45,228 nt of DNA from Enterobacter soli ATCC BAA-2102 (GCF_001654845.1 NZ_LXES01000027.1:1-45228), one strand, 5' to 3'; counted from the stretch's first letter, positions 17,642-29,451 are shown. Numbers and translations: made by a program. Notes: a model not told the origin generated them from the letters alone.

Positions 17642-18412
17642 TTACCCAATGCTAAATGGATCAGCATCCTGCCAGGCAGGAAACTTCTCCCGATACTCTT
17701 TCAGTGCCGTCAGCGAAATTTCAGCATCTATACGCGTTGCCTGATGCGGCTCGGCGGTGGCAATAATCTCACCCTGTGGATTAATGACCCGGCTGTCACC
17801 CCGGTAGTGATGCCCGTTGCCGTCGGTGCCCACGCGGTTACAGCCAACAACATAAGCCTGATTTTCAATCGCGCGTGCCACCAGTAAAGATTGCCAGTGC
17901 AGGGAGCGCGGTGCAGGCCAGTTGGCAACATACAGCGCCAGGTCATAATCATTGCGGTTACGCGACCACACCGGGAAACGCAGGTCATAGCAAACCAGCG
18001 GCAGAATGCGCCAGCCGCGCCACTCAAACACCACGCGCTCGTTACCCGCTTCGTAGTGATGATGTTCATCCGCCATGCGGAACAGGTGGCGTTTATCGTA
18101 AAAATGCATGTTACCTTGCGGCTCGACCAGCAGAAAGCGGTTCACCGGCCCGCGTTCGGTTTGCAGCGCGGCGCTGCCCGCAATCAGGGCGTTGGTTTGC
18201 TGCGCTTTGGCGTGCATCCAGGCCACCACGTCTTCTTGTGGCATTGACTGTTTTGCCGCTTCCATCGCGAAGCCGGTGGTGAACATCTCCGGCAGGACAA
18301 TCACATCGCGCCCGGTAATACCTTCCAGTTGACGATCAAAGTGGCGCAGGTTGGCAGGGCCATCCATCCACACTAAAGGTTGCTGCAAAATAGAAATCTT
18401 CAGACCAGGCAC
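17642..18412 (-). CDS. yafV: Omega-amidase YafV (nitrilase family)
   Basis: A 256-residue carbon-nitrogen hydrolase, the same length as E. coli YafV, which hydrolyses alpha-ketoglutaramate and related omega-amides to 2-oxo acids and ammonia. The Glu-Lys-Cys triad is Glu42 (LPEMFTTGF), Lys107 (YDKRHLF) and Cys141 (LVCYDLRFP). The start is GTG at 18412 with GAGGAG eight bases upstream. In K-12 ivy lies between yafV and fadE; here the 108-bp gap holds only the fadE terminator and the yafV leader. Confidence 0.95.
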   Translation of the reverse strand: MPGLKISILQQPLVWMDGPANLRHFDRQLEGITGRDVIVLPEMFTTGFAMEAAKQSMPQEDVVAWMHAKAQQTNALIAGSAALQTERGPVNRFLLVEPQGNMHFYDKRHLFRMADEHHHYEAGNERVVFEWRGWRILPLVCYDLRFPVWSRNRNDYDLALYVANWPAPRSLHWQSLLVARAIENQAYVVGCNRVGTDGNGHHYRGDSRVINPQGEIIATAEPHQATRIDAEISLTALKEYREKFPAWQDADPFSIG

Positions 18413-18475
18413 AATTAAGACTCCTCAAACGACCGCTTTTTGACACTGTAGCACGACACTACGAGAAAATGTGGC

Positions 18476-18504
18476 AATAAAAAACCCCGCACGCGGCGGG
18501 GTTT
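18476..18504 (-). terminator. fadE terminator
   Basis: AAACCCCGC (18482-18490) pairs with GCGGGGTTT (18496-18504), loop ACGCG. Read on the minus strand, the stem is followed by a run of T, matching termination of fadE 16 bp past its stop. Confidence 0.9.
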
Positions 18505-18520
18505 GTCAGTGCGAAACGGG

Positions 18521-20965
18521 TTATGCCGCTTCAGGTTTACGGTGCTTCTCCGGCAGCTTTACCGGCTGTGTCGCCAGCTCTTCCGGTTCGAAATCATCCA
18601 CGTTGATACTGCGCAGACGGCTTTCTTCTGCTTTCACCAGGGTTGCTGCTTCATCTTTATCGATGATACCGCCCGCCAGCGCCTGTTTTGCCAGCTCATC
18701 CAGACGGGTAAATGGCAGGTTTTTGCCCAGCTGTTTACAGATTTTCTGGTGAATTGGGTCGGCGGCCATCACATCCAGCAGCGCCTCTTCCAGCAGACCC
18801 ACCGGGTTATGCTCGGTCGGAGCCAGGTACTGACCACGGCCGATACGGGAGCGGGTTGCGCTCGGTACTTGCAGGATCTTCGCCACTTTATGATCCAGCT
18901 TGTCAGAGGGGGCCAGGTGATGACGTCCGGTCGGGAAGATCACCACGCGCAGGGCTCCCGCCACAAAACGGTTCGGGAAGTTTGCCAGCAAATCGTCGAT
19001 AGCCTGCTCAGCCTGATGCATAGCATCCTGCACACCCCAGTGCACCAGCGGCAGATCCGCTTCCTGACGGCCTTCGTCGTCATAACGTTTCAGCACCGCA
19101 GAGGCCAGGAAGACCTGACTCAGCACATCACCCAGACGGGCAGAGATACGTTCACGGCGTTTCAGGCTACCGCCCAGTACCGCCATAGAAACGTCTGACA
19201 GCAGGGCCAGGTTGGCACTCAGACGGTTCAGCTGTTGGTAATAGCGCTTAGTCGCATCACCGGTTGGCGTCGAGCTGGTGCGACCGTTGGTCAGACCCAG
19301 CCAGAAGCTGCGCATTTTGTTGCTACCCACGTGACCGATATGTTTGAACAGCAGCTTATCGAAGGCATCCACATCGTTATTCTGCGCGGCGGCCATCTCT
19401 TCCAGCACGTACGGATGGCAGCGAATCGCTCCCTGGCCGAAGATCATCATGCTGCGAGTCAGGATATTCGCCCCTTCAACGGTGATCGCGATTGGCGCGC
19501 CCTGATAACCACGGGCGAGGAAGTTGCCTTCGCCGAGCATAATGCCCTTACCGCCCGCGATATCCATGGCATCGATGATTGACTGCTGGGCACGGTGGGT
19601 ACAGTGGTATTTCACAATCGCTGACAGCACGGCCGGTTTTTCGCCCAGCATAATGCCGTAGGTAATTAACGATGCTGCGGCATCCATTACGTAGGCGTTA
19701 CCCGCGATACGCGCCAGCGGCTCTTCGATACCTTCCATCTTGCCGATGGAGATTTTGAACTGACGGCGGATATGCGCGTAAGCACCAATCCCCATCGCCA
19801 CAGACTTCAGACCACCGGTTGAGTTCGACGGCAGGGTAATTCCGCGACCCACCGACAGACATTCCACCAGCATACGCCAGCCCTGACCGGCCATTTTCGG
19901 GCCACCGATGATGTAATCAATCGGTACAAAGATATCCTGACCGCGGGTCGGGCCGTTCTGAAACGGCACGTTCAGCGGGAAGTGACGACGACCAATTTCA
20001 ACGCCCGGAGTAGACGTTGGGATCAGCGCACAGGTAATGCCCAGATCTTCTTCACCACCCAGCAGTTTTTCCGGGTCGGAGAGTTTAAACGCCAGGCCCA
20101 GCACGGTGGCGATAGGCGCCAGCGTGATGTAGCGCTTGTTCCAGGTCAGGCGCATCCCGAGCACCTGCTCACCCTGCCATTCGCCCATGCAAACGACACC
20201 GGTATCCGGGATAGCGCCTGCATCGGAACCCGCTTCCGGGCTGGTCAGCGCGAAACATGGAATTTCAAGGCCACGTGCCAGACGCGGCAGGTAGTGATCT
20301 TTCTGCTCTTCTGTTCCGTAATGTTGCAGCAGTTCACCCGGGCCTAAAGAGTTCGGTACACCGACGGTGATCGCCAGGATCCCGGAGACACCCGCCAGTT
20401 TTTGCAGTACGCGAGCCTGAGCGTAGGCAGAGAATTCCAGGCCACCGTACTCTTTCTTAATGATCATCGCGAAGAAGCGATGCTCTTTCAGATACGCCCA
20501 CAGCTCTGGCGGCAGGTCGGCCATTTCGTGAGTGATCGCAAAATCGTTCGCCATGCGGCAGGCTTCTTCCACCGGGCCATCGATAAAGGCCTGTTCTTCA
20601 GCGGTCAGTCGTGGCTGCGGATAGTTGTGCAGCTTTTTCCAGTCCGGGTTGCCCTGGAACAGGTCGCCTTCCCACCAGGTGGTGCCCGCATCAATCGCTT
20701 CTTTTTCAGTACGCGACATCGGCGGCATCACTTTACGAAAGCCCTTGAACACCGGTGCGGAGATCATCGACTTACGCATAGGCGTAAAGTTAAACGGCAA
20801 CAGGATGATTGCCAGAGGAACTAAAAGCCAGATATTCCAGAGACCTGCGACGCCAAACGCAGCCGTCCAGGCCAGTAAAATCAGGCTGCTCAGAAATAAA
20901 CTGACACGGTGATAGAACAGCACACCGAGCAGAACAACAGTTGCGAGAATGCTCAAAATCATCAT
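18521..20965 (-). CDS. fadE: Acyl-CoA dehydrogenase FadE
   Basis: An 814-residue FAD enzyme catalysing the first oxidation of fatty acid beta-oxidation, acyl-CoA to 2-enoyl-CoA, the same length as E. coli FadE. The N-terminal 60 residues hold two membrane-spanning segments. The acyl-CoA dehydrogenase core (about 80-500) includes [28 protein letters not shown] and [12 protein letters not shown]; the DUF1974 C-terminal domain follows. Shine-Dalgarno GGGAGC precedes the ATG. A FadR-like site lies upstream at 20988-21004, consistent with repression when acyl-CoA is scarce. Confidence 0.97.
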   Translation of the reverse strand: MMILSILATVVLLGVLFYHRVSLFLSSLILLAWTAAFGVAGLWNIWLLVPLAIILLPFNFTPMRKSMISAPVFKGFRKVMPPMSRTEKEAIDAGTTWWEGDLFQGNPDWKKLHNYPQPRLTAEEQAFIDGPVEEACRMANDFAITHEMADLPPELWAYLKEHRFFAMIIKKEYGGLEFSAYAQARVLQKLAGVSGILAITVGVPNSLGPGELLQHYGTEEQKDHYLPRLARGLEIPCFALTSPEAGSDAGAIPDTGVVCMGEWQGEQVLGMRLTWNKRYITLAPIATVLGLAFKLSDPEKLLGGEEDLGITCALIPTSTPGVEIGRRHFPLNVPFQNGPTRGQDIFVPIDYIIGGPKMAGQGWRMLVECLSVGRGITLPSNSTGGLKSVAMGIGAYAHIRRQFKISIGKMEGIEEPLARIAGNAYVMDAAASLITYGIMLGEKPAVLSAIVKYHCTHRAQQSIIDAMDIAGGKGIMLGEGNFLARGYQGAPIAITVEGANILTRSMMIFGQGAIRCHPYVLEEMAAAQNNDVDAFDKLLFKHIGHVGSNKMRSFWLGLTNGRTSSTPTGDATKRYYQQLNRLSANLALLSDVSMAVLGGSLKRRERISARLGDVLSQVFLASAVLKRYDDEGRQEADLPLVHWGVQDAMHQAEQAIDDLLANFPNRFVAGALRVVIFPTGRHHLAPSDKLDHKVAKILQVPSATRSRIGRGQYLAPTEHNPVGLLEEALLDVMAADPIHQKICKQLGKNLPFTRLDELAKQALAGGIIDKDEAATLVKAEESRLRSINVDDFEPEELATQPVKLPEKHRKPEAA

Positions 20966-20987
20966 AAAGAAAAGCTCCCTTGCTTGT

Positions 20988-21004
20988 AGGAGGTCTGACC
21001 ACTT
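20988..21004. promoter_or_regulatory. FadR-like operator of fadE
   Basis: The core GGTC-T-GACC (20992-21000) is a perfect match to the centre of the FadR consensus, with the following A and final TT also matching. It lies 23 bases upstream of the fadE start codon on the minus strand. Confidence 0.65.
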
Positions 21005-21204
21005 GTGATGATATGGTTGTAGTGGATGTTATTTCTTTTAGCAATGCGTTCACAAAATAATTACAACCTGGTTCACATTGTTCATGTTTTAGCAGGCACG
21101 AAAAATCAAAACGCCGGACGATTCGCAAGGCTTTAGCTTCTCGCTTTTATCGCTATCCGGTACACTCCACTGAGTTATTTCATCAATACTGAAGGATTAT
21201 CCTC

Positions 21205-21783
21205 ATGTACCAGGATCTTATTCGTAACGAACTGAACGAAGCGGCGGAAACGCTGGCCAACTTTCTGAAAGATGATGCCAATATTCACGCTATTCAGCGC
21301 GCGGCGGTCCTGCTGGCCGACAGCTTCAAAGACGGTGGCAAAGTGCTCTCCTGCGGTAATGGTGGCTCTCACTGCGACGCAATGCACTTCGCCGAAGAGC
21401 TGACCGGACGTTATCGTGAAAACCGCCCAGGGTATCCGGCGATTGCGATTTCTGACGTTAGCCACATCTCCTGCGTGAGTAACGATTTTGGTTACGACTA
21501 TGTCTTCTCGCGTTATGTCGAAGCGGTTGGCCGTGAAGGTGACGTTCTGCTGGGCATTTCGACTTCTGGTAACTCCGGTAACGTGATCAAAGCGATTGCT
21601 GCTGCGCGTGAAAAAGGCATGAAAGTCATCACCCTGACGGGTAAAGATGGCGGTAAGATGGCGGGTACTGCGGATATCGAAATTCGTGTTCCGCACTTCG
21701 GTTATGCTGACCGTATTCAGGAAATTCACATCAAAGTGATTCATATCCTGATTCAGTTGATTGAAAAAGAGATGGTTAAGTAA
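21205..21783 (+). CDS. gmhA: Sedoheptulose 7-phosphate isomerase
   Basis: A 192-residue cytosolic SIS-domain enzyme converting sedoheptulose 7-phosphate to D-glycero-D-manno-heptose 7-phosphate, the first step towards LPS inner-core heptose. The phosphate-binding [17 protein letters not shown] segment includes catalytic Glu65, and His180 is in [10 protein letters not shown]. The length equals E. coli GmhA (LpcA). It is divergent from fadE and 48 bp upstream of yafJ, as in E. coli. Confidence 0.97.
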   Translation: MYQDLIRNELNEAAETLANFLKDDANIHAIQRAAVLLADSFKDGGKVLSCGNGGSHCDAMHFAEELTGRYRENRPGYPAIAISDVSHISCVSNDFGYDYVFSRYVEAVGREGDVLLGISTSGNSGNVIKAIAAAREKGMKVITLTGKDGGKMAGTADIEIRVPHFGYADRIQEIHIKVIHILIQLIEKEMVK

Positions 21784-21831
21784 GACTTCGCTGGGGGGCA
21801 CCAGTGTCCCCCGCAGTTGTGGAGGTAACGT

Positions 21832-22599
21832 ATGTGCGAACTGCTCGGGATGAGCGCCAATGTGCCAACCGATATCTGCTTTAGTTTCACCGGGCTGGTT
21901 CAGCGCGGTGGGGGAACCGGGCCGCATAAAGACGGCTGGGGCATTACCTTCTACGAAGGCAAAGGCTGTCGCACGTTCAAAGATCCACAGCCCAGCTTTA
22001 ACTCACCGATTGCCAAACTGGTGCAGGACTATCCGATAAAGTCTTGCTCTGTTATCGCGCATATCCGCCAGGCGAATCGCGGAGAAGTGGCGCTGGAAAA
22101 TACCCATCCCTTTACCCGTGAACTGTGGGGCCGCAACTGGACTTACGCGCACAACGGGCAGCTTTCTGGTTATAAATCGCTGGAAACCGGTAACTTCCGC
22201 CCGGTCGGGGAAACCGACAGCGAAAAAGCTTTTTGCTGGCTGCTACATAAGCTGACGGAGCGCTATCCCCGCACGCCTGGCAACATGGCATCGGTGTTTA
22301 AATACATCGCAACGCTGGCGTCTGAACTCCGCGAAAAAGGCGTGTTCAACATGCTGTTATCTGACGGTCGCTATGTGATGGCATTCTGCTCGACGAATCT
22401 GTACTGGATCACTCGGCGTGCACCGTTCGGCGTTGCGACGCTACTCGATCAGGATGTGGAGATAGACTTTCAGAAGGAGACCACACCGAACGATGTGGTC
22501 ACCGTAATTGCAACGCAGCCGCTGACGGGCAACGAAACCTGGCAAAAGATTCTGCCAGGCGAGTGGGTACTATTTTGCCTCGGGGACCGAGTAGTTTGA
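21832..22599 (+). CDS. yafJ: Class II glutamine amidotransferase-like protein YafJ
   Basis: A 255-residue Ntn-hydrolase of the glutamine amidotransferase type 2 family. Cys2 (MCELLGM) becomes the N-terminal nucleophile after Met removal. Glutamine-site motifs [27 protein letters not shown] and GETDSEKAF are present. No synthetase domain is attached, and the physiological reaction is unknown. GGAGGT lies upstream of the start. Its 3' end overlaps the convergent yafK by 30 bp. Confidence 0.93.
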   Translation: MCELLGMSANVPTDICFSFTGLVQRGGGTGPHKDGWGITFYEGKGCRTFKDPQPSFNSPIAKLVQDYPIKSCSVIAHIRQANRGEVALENTHPFTRELWGRNWTYAHNGQLSGYKSLETGNFRPVGETDSEKAFCWLLHKLTERYPRTPGNMASVFKYIATLASELREKGVFNMLLSDGRYVMAFCSTNLYWITRRAPFGVATLLDQDVEIDFQKETTPNDVVTVIATQPLTGNETWQKILPGEWVLFCLGDRVV

Positions 22600-23310
22600 C
22601 GCCAGTTGTGGCTGGACGACTTCGTGGCTCAGAGGTTTACTGACGACATAGCGGCCATCCACAACCGAAACGACAGGCGGCTTATGCGTTTGCTCGAAGT
22701 AGTCGTATCCAGGTTTCAGCTGTTTCCAGAAATCTGCATAGTAAGAGTACTTGTGGCGCGCCATGTTGGCATCGGTCATGCGGAATGGATAGATGCTGAC
22801 CTGAACGTTTGACTGACCAAAGACTAACGCGCCCGTGACAAACTGGAAAATCTCATCAATGCCGGTGTCGGTCATCGCATAACAGCCGATAGACACGCAC
22901 GCACCGTGGATCATCAGGTATTTACCTTCGTAACCGTGAGCACGGTCATAGGCATTCGGGAAGCCGATGTTAATGGCTTTATAGAAGCGGCTGTCAGGTT
23001 TTAACTGGCTACGCTGAACGTTGTAAAACCCTTCCGGGCTTTTAAAATCGCCCTGACGCTGTTTTGGCCCCAGACCACCGGAGTAGTTACAAATCTTGTA
23101 ACTGTCGAGCAGCTGGTATGTCTCACCCATTTTCACAAACAGGTCGAGTGTGCGTTCTTCCTTGAAGATTTGAATATAAACCGGTGATCCCATTAACTGT
23201 TGTTTATATTCTTTGCTGATCGGCGTGGTGGAGCTGTTGCTGCTGAGAAGCCCGGCAAATGACACGCACGGAATCAGAAGCATCGCAATGAACAATGCGA
23301 TTTTACGCAT
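22570..23310 (-). CDS. yafK: YkuD-family L,D-transpeptidase-like protein DpaA/YafK
   Basis: A 246-residue periplasmic protein with a signal peptide ending at VSFA (residues 1-19). The YkuD catalytic motif [12 protein letters not shown] places His135 and Cys143. In E. coli this protein (YafK, also LdtF or DpaA) releases Braun lipoprotein from peptidoglycan rather than forming cross-links. A conserved C-terminal helical region follows the catalytic domain. The gene is convergent with yafJ and overlaps its 3' end by 30 bp. Confidence 0.94.
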   Translation of the reverse strand: MRKIALFIAMLLIPCVSFAGLLSSNSSTTPISKEYKQQLMGSPVYIQIFKEERTLDLFVKMGETYQLLDSYKICNYSGGLGPKQRQGDFKSPEGFYNVQRSQLKPDSRFYKAINIGFPNAYDRAHGYEGKYLMIHGACVSIGCYAMTDTGIDEIFQFVTGALVFGQSNVQVSIYPFRMTDANMARHKYSYYADFWKQLKPGYDYFEQTHKPPVVSVVDGRYVVSKPLSHEVVQPQLASNYSVPEAK

Positions 23311-23559
23311 ACTACTAGTTCCTTGATAAAACTAAGACCAAATTGCCAGGACGGCAAAAGAAACCCGAAATCAGATTATTCTGGACAGGAGCGCTCACAT
23401 TAGCACCGCTGTAGTTTTTCGCAAGAGTGAACGAGCGAGTTTACAAAATAGTTTTACCTTATAACCCATCCTGGCCGCGCTGGCGTTAGGAACTTTGCGC
23501 AATAGCTCGCATTTTGGCACGTCCGGCGGCAGTTCCGCTGCCCCAGAAAGGGGGAAAAA

Positions 23560-23568
23560 TGGTACACT
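23560..23568 (+). promoter_or_regulatory. Possible extended -10 promoter of the nqr operon
   Basis: TGGTACACT is an extended -10 element (TGn plus TACACT) 42 bases before the nqrA ATG. No good -35 hexamer lies 17 bp upstream. The rest of the 300-bp yafK-nqrA gap shows no gene and no clear operator to me. Confidence 0.4.
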
Positions 23569-23610
23569 TCGCCCCCTCTGGATTGTTGTTCATGGATACT
23601 TGCTAACCAC

Positions 23611-24954
23611 ATGTTTAGAATCAGAAAAGGACTTGATCTCCCGATCGCTGGCGTGCCAGAACAGCACGTTTCTCAAGCCCCTGACATTCGCCATGTCGCC
23701 ATTTTGGGCGCAGATTACGTCGGAATGCGCCCTTCCATGCTGGTGCAGGAAGGGGAACGGGTCATCAAAGGACAGGCGCTCTTCGAAGATAAAAAAAATC
23801 CGGGCGTGATGTTCACTGCACCTGCCAGCGGCACCGTTGTGGCAATTAACCGTGGCGAACGCCGCGTATTGCAGTCGGTTGTTATCCGTATTGAGGGTAA
23901 CGAACAACGCGAGTTTGCACGGTTTGACGTCGCCGATCTCGCTACCCTGAAGCGCGAAGTTGTTCAGACACAACTGCTGGAATCCGGCCTGTGGACGGCA
24001 TTTCGCACGCGGCCGTTCAGCAAATCCCCGGTGCCCGGTTCTGTTCCTGCCGCCATCTTCGTCACGGCTATCGATACCAACCCGCTTAGTGCAGACCCGC
24101 AGCCTCTTATCTTTGCGCAGCGTAAAGCGTTTGATGCCGGGCTTACCCTGCTGACGCGGCTGACGGCCGGGAAAGTCCACGTCTGCCAGGCCTCGGGGGG
24201 TAAACTTGGCGGCCATCCGCAAGGGCAGGTCACCTTTAACGAATTCGCCGGCCCGCATCCGGCAGGCCTTGCCGGAACGCACATTCATTTTCTTGAACCC
24301 GTCAGCCTGACGAAGCAGGTCTGGCACCTTAATTATCAGGATGTCATTGCTATCGGTAAGCTCTTTACTGAGGGCGAATTGTGTTCTGAACGGGTGATCG
24401 CCATCGGTGGGCCGCAGGCTGTGAATCCACGTCTGGTGCGCACGTTGCTGGGGGCGGATATCTCTGAACTGTTGTCGGGTGAAACAAAAGAGGGTGAAAA
24501 CCGTCTTATATCTGGCTCGGTGCTCAGCGGCAGGCAGGCAGCAGGCGCGCTGGCATTTTTGGGGCGTTTTCACTTTCAGGTCAGCATTGTGCAGGAAGGG
24601 CGCGAGAAAGAGCTGTTTGGCTGGGTGCTACCTGGTGCGGATAAATTCTCCGTTACCCGCACTACGCTTGGGCACTTCCTGCGCCACAAGCTCTTTAACT
24701 TCTCAACCAGCACCCACGGCGGTGAGCGTGCAATGGTGCCGATTGGCAACTACGAGCGCGTGATGCCGCTCGATATCCTGCCAACCCTGTTGCTACGCGA
24801 TCTTCTGGCCGGGGACAGCGACAGCGCACAGGCGCTTGGCTGCCTGGAGCTGGATGAAGAAGACCTGGCGCTCTGCACCTACGTTTGTCCAGGAAAATAC
24901 GAATACGGACCCGTATTGCGCGAGGTGTTAACCCGCATTGAGCAGGAAGGATAA
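23611..24954 (+). CDS. nqrA: Na+-translocating NADH:quinone oxidoreductase subunit A
   Basis: A 447-residue peripheral cytoplasmic subunit of Na+-NQR. It begins [13 protein letters not shown] and carries [26 protein letters not shown] sequence (about 60-80), the conserved N-terminal region of NqrA. It is the first gene of a seven-gene operon (nqrABCDEFM) that oxidises NADH, reduces ubiquinone and pumps Na+ outward. The Shine-Dalgarno sequence before ATG 23611 is poor, so the start rests on homology of the N-terminus. K-12 lacks this operon at this position. Confidence 0.95.
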   Translation: MFRIRKGLDLPIAGVPEQHVSQAPDIRHVAILGADYVGMRPSMLVQEGERVIKGQALFEDKKNPGVMFTAPASGTVVAINRGERRVLQSVVIRIEGNEQREFARFDVADLATLKREVVQTQLLESGLWTAFRTRPFSKSPVPGSVPAAIFVTAIDTNPLSADPQPLIFAQRKAFDAGLTLLTRLTAGKVHVCQASGGKLGGHPQGQVTFNEFAGPHPAGLAGTHIHFLEPVSLTKQVWHLNYQDVIAIGKLFTEGELCSERVIAIGGPQAVNPRLVRTLLGADISELLSGETKEGENRLISGSVLSGRQAAGALAFLGRFHFQVSIVQEGREKELFGWVLPGADKFSVTRTTLGHFLRHKLFNFSTSTHGGERAMVPIGNYERVMPLDILPTLLLRDLLAGDSDSAQALGCLELDEEDLALCTYVCPGKYEYGPVLREVLTRIEQEG

Positions 24955-24957
24955 CTG

Positions 24958-26196
24958 ATGGGCTTAAAACACCTCTTCGAAAAAATGGAGCCGCACTTCT
25001 TACAGGGCGGCAAGCTGGAAAAGTACTATCCGCTGTTTGAAGCCACCGCGACCGTTTTCTACACGCCAGGGCTAGTCACGAAAGGCGCTACGCACGTTCG
25101 TGACGCCATTGATCTTAAAAGGATGATGATCCTGGTCTGGCTCGCTGTTTTTCCGGCCATGTTCTGGGGCATGTACAACGTCGGCCTGCAAACCATCCCG
25201 GCGCTGCATCATCTGTATGATGCGCCGCAGCTGGCACAGGTTATTCAGTCAGACTGGCATTACCGTCTTGCTCAGATGCTGGGCGTGAGCTTTGCCGCGG
25301 ATGCTGGCTGGATAAGCATGATGACGCTGGGGGCGGTTTTCTTCCTGCCGATTTACCTCACGGTCTTTATCGTCGGTGGGTTCTGGGAAGTCCTGTTTGC
25401 CATTATTCGCAAACATGAAATCAACGAAGGTTTCTTTGTCACCTCCATTCTGTTTGCCCTGATTGTGCCGCCAACCTTACCTCTGTGGCAGGCTGCGCTT
25501 GGCATCAGCTTCGGGGTGGTGATTGCGAAAGAGATCTTCGGCGGAACCGGGCGCAACTTCCTGAACCCGGCACTGGCGGGGCGCGCATTCCTGTTTTTTG
25601 CCTATCCGGCACAAATCTCTGGCGACCTGGTCTGGACGGCAGCAGATGGCTTTTCCGGTGCGACCCCGCTTTCGCAGTGGGCGGCTCGCGGCGGTGAAAC
25701 GCTGGTGAATAACGCCACGGGGCAACCCGTTACCTGGTTTGATGCCTTTATTGGCAACCTCCCGGGGTCGATTGGTGAAGTCTCTACGCTGATGATTTTG
25801 CTCGGTGGGGCCATCATTCTGTTCGGGCGAGTAGCCTCCTGGCGCATCGTGGCGGGTGTGATGCTGGGTATGGTGCTCACTGCCACGCTGTTCAATGTTA
25901 TCGGCTCTGCCACCAACCCTATGTTCTCTATGCCCTGGTACTGGCATCTGGTTCTGGGGGGCTTTGCTTTTGGCATGATGTTTATGGCAACTGACCCTGT
26001 TTCGGCCTCATTCACCGACAAAGGGAAATGGTGCTACGGCGCGCTTATCGGCGTGATGTGTGTATTGATTCGCGTGGTCAACCCGGCGTATCCGGAAGGG
26101 ATGATGTTGGCCATTTTGTTTGCCAACTTGTTTGCGCCGCTATTCGATTATCTGGTGGTATGCGCCAACATTAAGCGGAGGAAGGCGCGTGGCTGA
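24958..26196 (+). CDS. nqrB: Na+-NQR subunit B
   Basis: A 412-residue integral membrane subunit with about 10 transmembrane helices, carrying riboflavin and a covalently bound FMN. The FMN-attachment motif is FSGATPLS with Thr236, the same number as in Vibrio NqrB; ApbE attaches the FMN by a phosphoester bond. The glycine-rich [20 protein letters not shown] stretch is also typical. It starts 3 bp after nqrA and its end overlaps nqrC by 8 bp. Confidence 0.96.
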   Translation: MGLKHLFEKMEPHFLQGGKLEKYYPLFEATATVFYTPGLVTKGATHVRDAIDLKRMMILVWLAVFPAMFWGMYNVGLQTIPALHHLYDAPQLAQVIQSDWHYRLAQMLGVSFAADAGWISMMTLGAVFFLPIYLTVFIVGGFWEVLFAIIRKHEINEGFFVTSILFALIVPPTLPLWQAALGISFGVVIAKEIFGGTGRNFLNPALAGRAFLFFAYPAQISGDLVWTAADGFSGATPLSQWAARGGETLVNNATGQPVTWFDAFIGNLPGSIGEVSTLMILLGGAIILFGRVASWRIVAGVMLGMVLTATLFNVIGSATNPMFSMPWYWHLVLGGFAFGMMFMATDPVSASFTDKGKWCYGALIGVMCVLIRVVNPAYPEGMMLAILFANLFAPLFDYLVVCANIKRRKARG

Positions 26197-26983
26197 TATC
26201 AAAAATAACGACAGCACCGGCAAAACGCTGCTGGTGGTGCTGGTGCTCTGCCTGGTATGCTCCATTGTGGTGGCGGGCTCTGCCGTGGGGTTAAAACCGC
26301 TTCAGCAGGAGCAGCGCGCACTGGATAAACAGCGCAACATCCTGGCGGTCGCTGGGCTTATGCAGGACGGGATGAGCGCTGATGAGGTGGCAAAAATCTT
26401 TGCTGAACGCATTTCGTCCCGGCTGGTGGATCTCAAAACCGGTGAGCTGCTGGACAGCGACCCAGCCAAATTTAACCAGGCACAGGCACTGAAAGACCCG
26501 CAGATGAGCATTGTGCTGGAGGCATCACAAGATCCGGCCGGCATTAAGCGACGCAGCAATCTTGCGGAGATCTATCTGGTACGCGACGAGCAAAAACGCG
26601 TGCAGGAGCTGGTGCTGCCGATCTACGGCAACGGCCTGTGGTCGATGATGTATGCCTTTGTTGCGTTAGAGACGGACGGCCGCACGGTGAAAGGCATTAC
26701 CTATTATGACCAGGGCGAAACGCCGGGACTCGGTGGCGAAATCGAGAACCCTAACTGGCGGGCGCAGTTTATCGGTAAAAAGGTGCTCGACGATAACGGA
26801 TTACCCGCGCTGAAAGTGATGAAAGGTGCGGCGCGTCCAGGTGATGAGTTCGCAGTGGACGGGCTTTCCGGGGCAACACTCACGTCCAACGGCGTGCAGC
26901 ACAGTTTTGACTTCTGGATGGGCGAGCTGGGGTTTGGCCCATTCCTGAAAAATGTACGTGAAGGAGCGCTGAACAATGGCTGA
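26189..26983 (+). CDS. nqrC: Na+-NQR subunit C
   Basis: A 264-residue subunit with one N-terminal membrane helix (about residues 13-34) and a periplasmic FMN domain. The covalent FMN site is [10 protein letters not shown] with Thr near residue 230. I chose GTG 26189 (MADIKNNDS), preceded by GGAGGAAGG, over an upstream in-frame ATG at 26120, which lies deep inside nqrB. It overlaps nqrB by 8 bp and nqrD by 8 bp. Confidence 0.95.
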   Translation: MADIKNNDSTGKTLLVVLVLCLVCSIVVAGSAVGLKPLQQEQRALDKQRNILAVAGLMQDGMSADEVAKIFAERISSRLVDLKTGELLDSDPAKFNQAQALKDPQMSIVLEASQDPAGIKRRSNLAEIYLVRDEQKRVQELVLPIYGNGLWSMMYAFVALETDGRTVKGITYYDQGETPGLGGEIENPNWRAQFIGKKVLDDNGLPALKVMKGAARPGDEFAVDGLSGATLTSNGVQHSFDFWMGELGFGPFLKNVREGALNNG

Positions 26984-27614
26984 TGCGGGTGAATTGAAAG
27001 AAGTGAAAAAGGTACTCATTGGCCCACTTTTAGCCAATAACCCGATTACGTTGCAGGTGCTTGGCGTCTGTTCAGCACTGGCGGTGACCACCAAACTGGA
27101 AACTGCACTGGTGATGACCGTCGCGGTGACGCTGGTCACGGCATTTTCCAGCATGTTTATCTCCATGATCCGCCACCACATTCCGAACAGCGTGAGGATC
27201 ATCGTGCAGATGGCGATCATTGCGTCGCTGGTGATCGTCGTCGATCAGCTGTTGCGCGCTTTTGCCTATGAAACCTCAAAACAGCTCTCGGTGTTTGTTG
27301 GCCTGATCATCACCAACTGTATTGTGATGGGGCGCGCGGAAGCCTACGCCATGAAAATGCCGCCGCTGGCGAGCTTTATGGATGGTATCGGCAACGGCCT
27401 GGGTTATGGGGTCATCCTCCTGACGGTAGGCTTCCTGCGTGAGTTAATCGGCAGCGGCAAGCTGTTTGGTATCACGGTGCTGGACACGGTGCAAAATGGC
27501 GGCTGGTATCTGCCAAACGGGCTGTTCCTGCTGGCCCCAAGCGCATTTTTCATTATCGGTTTGCTGATCTGGCTGATTCGTACGTTGAAGCCAGAACAGC
27601 AGGAAAAGGAGTAA
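26976..27614 (+). CDS. nqrD: Na+-NQR subunit D
   Basis: A 212-residue membrane protein with six predicted helices, the pseudo-symmetric partner of NqrE. Cys32 (LGVCSAL) and Cys115 ([14 protein letters not shown]) correspond to the cysteines that hold an intramembrane iron centre between NqrD and NqrE. The start overlaps nqrC by 8 bp, with AAGGAG upstream. nqrE follows after 6 bp. Confidence 0.96.
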   Translation: MADAGELKEVKKVLIGPLLANNPITLQVLGVCSALAVTTKLETALVMTVAVTLVTAFSSMFISMIRHHIPNSVRIIVQMAIIASLVIVVDQLLRAFAYETSKQLSVFVGLIITNCIVMGRAEAYAMKMPPLASFMDGIGNGLGYGVILLTVGFLRELIGSGKLFGITVLDTVQNGGWYLPNGLFLLAPSAFFIIGLLIWLIRTLKPEQQEKE

Positions 27615-27620
27615 CCGACA

Positions 27621-28217
27621 ATGGCTCATTACCTGAGTTTGTTTGTGCGCGCGGTGTTTGTTGAAAACATGGCGCTCGCGTTTTTCCTCGGCATGTGTAC
27701 GTTCCTTGCGGTGTCCAAGAAGGTGTCGACGGCCTTTGGTCTGGGTGTGGCGGTCACTGTGGTACTCGGATTATCTGTACCGATTAATAATCTGGTGTAC
27801 AACTTTGTTCTGCGTGATGGCGCGCTGGTTGAGGGGGTCGATCTGAGCTTCCTTAACTTCATCACCTTTATTGGTGTGATTGCGGCACTGGTACAAATAC
27901 TCGAGATGATCCTCGATAAATACTTCCCGTCGCTTTATAACGCGCTGGGGATCTTCCTGCCGCTGATCGCGGTGAACTGCGCGATATTCGGTGGCGTGTC
28001 GTTTATGGTCCAGCGTGATTACAACTTCAGTGAATCCATCGTTTACGGCTTTGGTTCCGGTATTGGCTGGATGCTGGCGATTGTCACCATGGCGGGGATC
28101 CGCGAAAAAATGAAATATGCCAACGTGCCCGCAGGATTGCGTGGCTTAGGGATCACCTTTATCACCACCGGGCTGATGGCGCTGGGCTTTATGTCCTTCT
28201 CCGGCGTGCAGCTCTGA
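27621..28217 (+). CDS. nqrE: Na+-NQR subunit E
   Basis: A 198-residue membrane subunit with six predicted helices, homologous to NqrD. Cys26 (LGMCTFLAV) and Cys120 (AVNCAIFGG) are the other two iron ligands of the NqrD/E centre, at the same positions as in Vibrio. Its length matches the family. It lies 10 bp upstream of nqrF. Confidence 0.96.
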   Translation: MAHYLSLFVRAVFVENMALAFFLGMCTFLAVSKKVSTAFGLGVAVTVVLGLSVPINNLVYNFVLRDGALVEGVDLSFLNFITFIGVIAALVQILEMILDKYFPSLYNALGIFLPLIAVNCAIFGGVSFMVQRDYNFSESIVYGFGSGIGWMLAIVTMAGIREKMKYANVPAGLRGLGITFITTGLMALGFMSFSGVQL

Positions 28218-28227
28218 GGGCTTCGAT

Positions 28228-29451
28228 ATGGAAATTATTCTTGGCGTGGTGATGTTCACGCTTATTGTACTGGTACTGTCTGGGCTGATTCTGGCTGCAC
28301 GCTCTAAGCTGGTGAATGCCGGGGACGTCATTATTGATATTAATGATGAGCCGCAGAACCAGATCCGCACTCCAGCGGGTGACAAGCTGCTTAACACGCT
28401 TTCGGGTAACGGGATATTTGTCTCCTCGGCCTGTGGCGGCGGTGGCTCCTGTGGGCAATGCCGTGTGACGGTGAAAGAGGGCGGCGGAGACATTCTGCCA
28501 ACTGAACTGGCGCATATCACGAAGCGTGAAGCGAAAGAGGGCTGCCGCCTGGCCTGTCAGGTTGCGGTGCGCCAGAACATGAAAATTGAGCTGCCGGAAG
28601 AGATTTTCGGCGTCAAAAAATGGGATTGTGAGGTTATCTCTAACGATAACAAAGCCACTTTCATTAAAGAGCTGAAACTGCGCGTGCCGGATGGGGAAGA
28701 TGTACCCTTCCGCGCAGGTGGATATATCCAGATTGAGTGCCCGGCGCACACCGTTGCTTACGCCGATTTCGACGTGCCGGATGAATACCGCGCCGACTGG
28801 GATAAATTCAATCTCTTCCGCTTTGTGTCTGAGGTCAACGAGCCGACGTTGCGCGCTTACTCTATGGCGAACTACCCGGAAGAGAAGGGCATCATTATGC
28901 TCAACGTGCGTATTGCTACGCCACCACCGTCTGTGCCGGATGCACCGCCGGGTATGATGTCGTCGTATATATGGTCCCTTAAGCCAGGCGACAAAGTGAC
29001 GATCTCCGGTCCGTTCGGTGAGTTCTTTGCCAAAGATACCGACGCAGAAATGGTCTTTATTGGCGGCGGTGCCGGTATGGCCCCTATGCGCTCGCACATC
29101 TTTGACCAGCTCAAACGTCTTAGCAGCAAGCGTAAAATAAGCTTCTGGTACGGGGCACGCTCCCTGCGCGAAATGTTCTATGACGACGAGTTCGAACAGC
29201 TGGCACGTGAAAACCCTAACTTTACCTTCCACGTGGCGCTGTCTGACCCGCAGCCGGAAGATAACTGGACGGGCTATACGGGCTTCATCCACAACGTTCT
29301 CTATGAGCACTATCTGAAGCAGCACGCTGCACCGGAAGATTGCGAGTTCTATATGTGTGGTCCACCGATGATGAACGCCGCCGTGATTAAGATGCTTAAA
29401 GATCTTGGCGTCGAAGATGAGAACATCATGCTGGATGACTTTGGAGGCTGA
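28228..29451 (+). CDS. nqrF: Na+-NQR subunit F (NADH-oxidising)
   Basis: A 407-residue electron-entry subunit. It has an N-terminal membrane helix (3-23) and a 2Fe-2S ferredoxin domain with Cys69, Cys75, Cys78 and Cys110 ([14 protein letters not shown]...LACQ). A FAD domain with RAYSMANYP and an NADH-binding domain with [12 protein letters not shown] and MCGPPMMN follow. It takes electrons from NADH to FAD and then to the 2Fe-2S cluster. The stop TGA shares its last base with the nqrM start. Confidence 0.97.
   Translation: MEIILGVVMFTLIVLVLSGLILAARSKLVNAGDVIIDINDEPQNQIRTPAGDKLLNTLSGNGIFVSSACGGGGSCGQCRVTVKEGGGDILPTELAHITKREAKEGCRLACQVAVRQNMKIELPEEIFGVKKWDCEVISNDNKATFIKELKLRVPDGEDVPFRAGGYIQIECPAHTVAYADFDVPDEYRADWDKFNLFRFVSEVNEPTLRAYSMANYPEEKGIIMLNVRIATPPPSVPDAPPGMMSSYIWSLKPGDKVTISGPFGEFFAKDTDAEMVFIGGGAGMAPMRSHIFDQLKRLSSKRKISFWYGARSLREMFYDDEFEQLARENPNFTFHVALSDPQPEDNWTGYTGFIHNVLYEHYLKQHAAPEDCEFYMCGPPMMNAAVIKMLKDLGVEDENIMLDDFGG

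Noticed and set aside
18503..19198. A 231-codon plus-strand open frame opposite fadE
   Set aside because: fadE is intact and full length on the minus strand; no ribosome site or recognisable motif supports the other frame.
23590..24573. A 327-codon minus-strand open frame opposite nqrA
   Set aside because: Its sequence shows no known domain and mirrors the conserved nqrA coding frame.
26120..26188. An upstream ATG extending nqrC by 23 codons
   Set aside because: It lies inside nqrB with no ribosome site, whereas GTG 26189 has GGAGGAAGG and gives the family N-terminus.
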